Assembly: GCA_035292625.1 (NCBI GenBank)
Contig: DATDPS010000236.1
Location: 1 to 8,583 of the forward strand
Source of the DNA: SHZL01 sp035292625
GTDB lineage: Bacteria > Pseudomonadota > Gammaproteobacteria > Xanthomonadales > SZUA-36
Length of the DNA: 8,583 bases
Direction of reading: 5' to 3'
Shown here piece by piece: positions 7,485 through 8,583 of this stretch; position 1 is the stretch's first letter, and every line of letters starts with the position of its first letter. The notes below the pieces were generated by a model, which did no database searches, was not told the DNA's origin, and worked only from the letters and a program-made list of their open reading frames with translations. A program made the translations under genes and the position numbers.

Positions 7485-7552
7485 AAACTCTGCGGATAAT
7501 TGACCTGACCCAGGAGCCTGCGCAGTAGGTGCCATTTCTGCCGCGCAGACTC

Positions 7553-7719
7553 CTAGTGGCCTGTAACAGCCAAATCAATACCGCCTGGGCGCGCCTCGCG
7601 CACCGAAGCGGCGTTGCTCGTCGTCGCCATAGCGCCCACTATGCCTCCTCCTCGCGCCTTGCCTCGGTGCGCGATCCATCACCCAGATCAGTACCGCTTT
7701 GGCTGTTACAGACCACTAG
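7553..7719. repeat. 167-base long inverted repeat, MITE-like, bounded by CTAG
   Basis: The outermost 22 bases of each end are inverted copies with one mismatch (left 7553-7574, right 7698-7719; the left end begins CTAGTGGCCTGTAACAGCC). Further in, TCGCGCACCGA at 7596-7606 pairs perfectly with TCGGTGCGCGA at 7664-7674, and CATAG at 7628-7632 pairs with CTATG at 7639-7643 at the exact centre. Partial pairing lies between these blocks, so the whole element can fold into one long hairpin. It has no coding capacity. CTAG at both ends could be a 4-base target duplication flanking TGG...CCA termini, or simply part of the repeat. Together with the remaining bases of 7410-7793 it fills a 384-base gene-free stretch between the divergent TPR and phasin genes. 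It is most likely a non-autonomous mobile element or a dispersed intergenic repeat. No transposase is present to identify the family. Confidence 0.8.
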
Positions 7720-7720
7720 T

Positions 7721-7749
7721 GTGATTGCTCTAGTTTCAGCCCCTAGAAT
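7721..7749 (+). promoter_or_regulatory. candidate promoter for the phasin gene
   Basis: TAGAAT at 7744-7749 is a one-mismatch -10 box, about 45 bases before the phasin ATG. A weak -35 (GTGATT, 7721-7726, three of six matches) stands at the ideal 17-base spacing. The -35 begins two bases after the right end of the long inverted repeat, so no upstream native sequence remains between the element and the core promoter. This is motif-level support only. Confidence 0.3.
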
Positions 7750-7782
7750 ACATCCGTTGATCGGTAAACACACTTAACCAAC

Positions 7783-7788
7783 AGGAGA
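7783..7788 (+). promoter_or_regulatory. strong ribosome binding site of the phasin gene
   Basis: AGGAGA stands a few bases before ATG 7794 (context AACAGGAGAAAATC then ATG). It is close to the consensus and well spaced, fixing the start codon and suggesting a highly translated message, as expected for an abundant granule-coat protein. Confidence 0.7.
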
Positions 7789-7793
7789 AAATC

Positions 7794-8327
7794 ATGGCTA
7801 AGAAGATGCTCAAAAAGAAAGTGCAACGCAAGCCTGCTGCCAAGGACCTTGCCGCACCGGTGGTGGATTCAGCACGGGAAGTCTGGCTGGCTGGGCTGGG
7901 TGCGTTCAGCGTGGCACAACAGGAAAGTGGCCGTATTTTCGAACAGGGCAGTAAACTGTTCGACCGGTTGGTTGCAGAAGGCAGCAAAATCGAAAAAAAG
8001 ACGCGCAGTGGTGTAGAAGGCGCAGTAGACGAGCTTCGTAGCGAAGTGGAAAGTCGTGTCGAGGGCATGAAGCAGCAAGCTGATGCCGTTCGCAAGCAGG
8101 CTTCGGATAACTGGGACAAGCTGGAAAAGATATTTGAAGATCGCGTGGCACGTGCCCTGGCACGCATGGGCATCCCGGGTAAGGACGAAGTCAACGATCT
8201 GGCTGACAAGGTCCAGAAGCTGACCAGACAGGTCGCGGAACTGGATAAGGCGTCGGCTGCCAAGAAAGCACCGCCAAGGAAGCCGGTTGCGAAGAAGGCA
8301 ACACCGAAGAAAACTTCCAGTAAGTGA
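7794..8327 (+). CDS. polyhydroxyalkanoate granule-associated protein (phasin, PhaF/PhaI type)
   Basis: This is a 177-residue protein of the gammaproteobacterial PHA-granule-associated family. Phasins coat storage granules in the cytoplasm and affect granule size, number and segregation. The core (about 20-125) contains the family signature REVWLAGLGAFSVAQQESG at about 28-46 and a long amphipathic, coiled-coil-prone helix. A short heptad-like segment (DLADKVQKLTRQVAEL, about 135-150) may drive oligomerisation. The C-terminus (about 153-177) is a Lys/Ala/Pro histone-H1-like tail with KKAPPRK- and KKATPKK-type repeats, as in PhaF, which can bind nucleic acid. The N-terminus is also Lys-rich. The tail is much shorter than in Pseudomonas PhaF, so it is intermediate between PhaI and PhaF. 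The gene has a strong ribosome site and its own terminator, so it is probably monocistronic. No phaC or phaZ lies in the window, so coating of wax ester or TAG inclusions instead cannot be excluded. Confidence 0.87.
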   Translation: MAKKMLKKKVQRKPAAKDLAAPVVDSAREVWLAGLGAFSVAQQESGRIFEQGSKLFDRLVAEGSKIEKKTRSGVEGAVDELRSEVESRVEGMKQQADAVRKQASDNWDKLEKIFEDRVARALARMGIPGKDEVNDLADKVQKLTRQVAELDKASAAKKAPPRKPVAKKATPKKTSSK

Positions 8328-8335
8328 GTTACTAG

Positions 8336-8365
8336 GGGCCGGCATCCGCCGGCCCTTTTTTTTTT
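8336..8365 (+). terminator. intrinsic terminator of the phasin gene
   Basis: A perfect 8-base GC-rich stem, GGGCCGGC (8336-8343) and GCCGGCCC (8348-8355), has a 4-base ATCC loop and is followed at once by ten T residues (8356-8365). It begins 8 bases after the phasin stop. The opposite strand has no T-run after the hairpin, so it should act mainly on + strand transcription. Its T-tract overlaps the stop codon of the converging gene. Confidence 0.93.
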
Positions 8366-8583
8366 AACTGGAGTGGGCCATATAGGCGGCACATAAGCTG
8401 GCAAATGCGCTGTGTTCCGGTTCCCGCAGATAAGGCAATATCATTTGCAGCACGCCGGCAATAGCCTTCACCTGGCCGCTCTCATTGTTCCCTCCTTCTT
8501 CCTCGAACACTTCGGCAAACGGGATCCAATAAATCAGCGCCAGCATGAGATTGTTCAACAAAAGTTCTTTTTCGGCCTCGCCC
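8364..8583 (-). CDS. C-terminal part of an unidentified protein, 5' end beyond the window
   Basis: About 72 codons are open from the window edge to a TAA at 8366-8364 (read on the minus strand), with no stop in this frame. A TTG at 8561 and an ATG at 8546 exist, but there is no reason to treat either as the start because the frame continues past the edge. The visible part has a hydrophobic helix (LLLNNLMLALIYWIPFAEVF) followed by an acidic/Asn/Gly loop and a second helical stretch (VKAIAGVLQMILPYL). Helices of this kind occur in the ligand-binding half of TetR/AcrR-type regulators, among others, but no diagnostic motif is visible and I do not assign a family. Confidence 0.55.
   Translation of the reverse strand, partial: GEAEKELLLNNLMLALIYWIPFAEVFEEEGGNNESGQVKAIAGVLQMILPYLREPEHSAFASLCAAYMAHSS

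Noticed and set aside
7410..7535. Longer start for the TPR protein at 7535
   Set aside because: AAGGAG stands 8 bases before ATG 7409. The upstream residues are low in helix character and unlike a TPR protein, and they overlap the inverted repeat in the probable promoter.
7553..7719. CRISPR array or tRNA/small RNA gene in the gene-free stretch
   Set aside because: The repeats are inverted and not regularly spaced direct repeats. No cloverleaf or tRNA consensus boxes were found. The structure is explained by one long hairpin.
7736..8404. Minus-strand open frame of 222 codons opposite the phasin gene
   Set aside because: It is rich in Ser, Leu and Arg as an antisense shadow would be, runs through the terminator hairpin, and the + strand frame is a clear phasin.

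Overview
The window comes from a gammaproteobacterial chromosome. The main evidence is the gene order at the left end: a DedD-type SPOR protein, then cvpA, then purF, all on the + strand, which matches the classic folC-dedD-cvpA-purF cluster of Gammaproteobacteria. A wax ester synthase/diacylglycerol acyltransferase (WS/DGAT) and a PHA-granule (phasin-type) protein suggest an organism that stores neutral lipid and/or polyhydroxyalkanoate, as many marine or hydrocarbon-associated gammaproteobacteria do. I cannot name a genus from the sequence alone.

Layout. Positions 1-4749 (+): a possible few-codon tail of an upstream gene (folC expected by synteny), dedD-like with two SPOR domains, cvpA, purF (start reassigned to ATG 1782 so that Cys2 is the catalytic residue), and a WS/DGAT that begins 7 bases after the purF stop. 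Positions 4750-4829 are a short convergent gap. Positions 4830-7409 (-): a TPR protein resembling the RMDN (regulator of microtubule dynamics) family, followed by a HerA-like HAS-barrel/DUF87 ATPase. Both starts are reassigned downstream of the longest open frame because good Shine-Dalgarno sequences sit there. Positions 7410-7793 hold no gene. They contain a short inverted repeat before the TPR gene, a 167-base CTAG-bounded long inverted repeat that looks like a MITE or other non-autonomous element, and the probable phasin promoter. Positions 7794-8327 (+) encode the phasin-type protein, followed by a strong intrinsic terminator. Positions 8364-8583 (-) hold the C-terminal end of an unidentified gene cut off by the window edge.

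How the genes fit together. The left block combines cell-envelope/division (SPOR, CvpA) and the first committed step of purine synthesis (PurF), with a storage-lipid acyltransferase attached at its 3' end. The middle block is a two-gene minus-strand group of unknown role. The HerA-like ATPase has no NurA nuclease or recognisable defence effector beside it. The right block is a monocistronic granule protein. No complete new multi-gene system is evident. The items most worth a second look are the long inverted-repeat element, the orphan HerA-like ATPase with its TPR neighbour, and the WS/DGAT coupled to purF.
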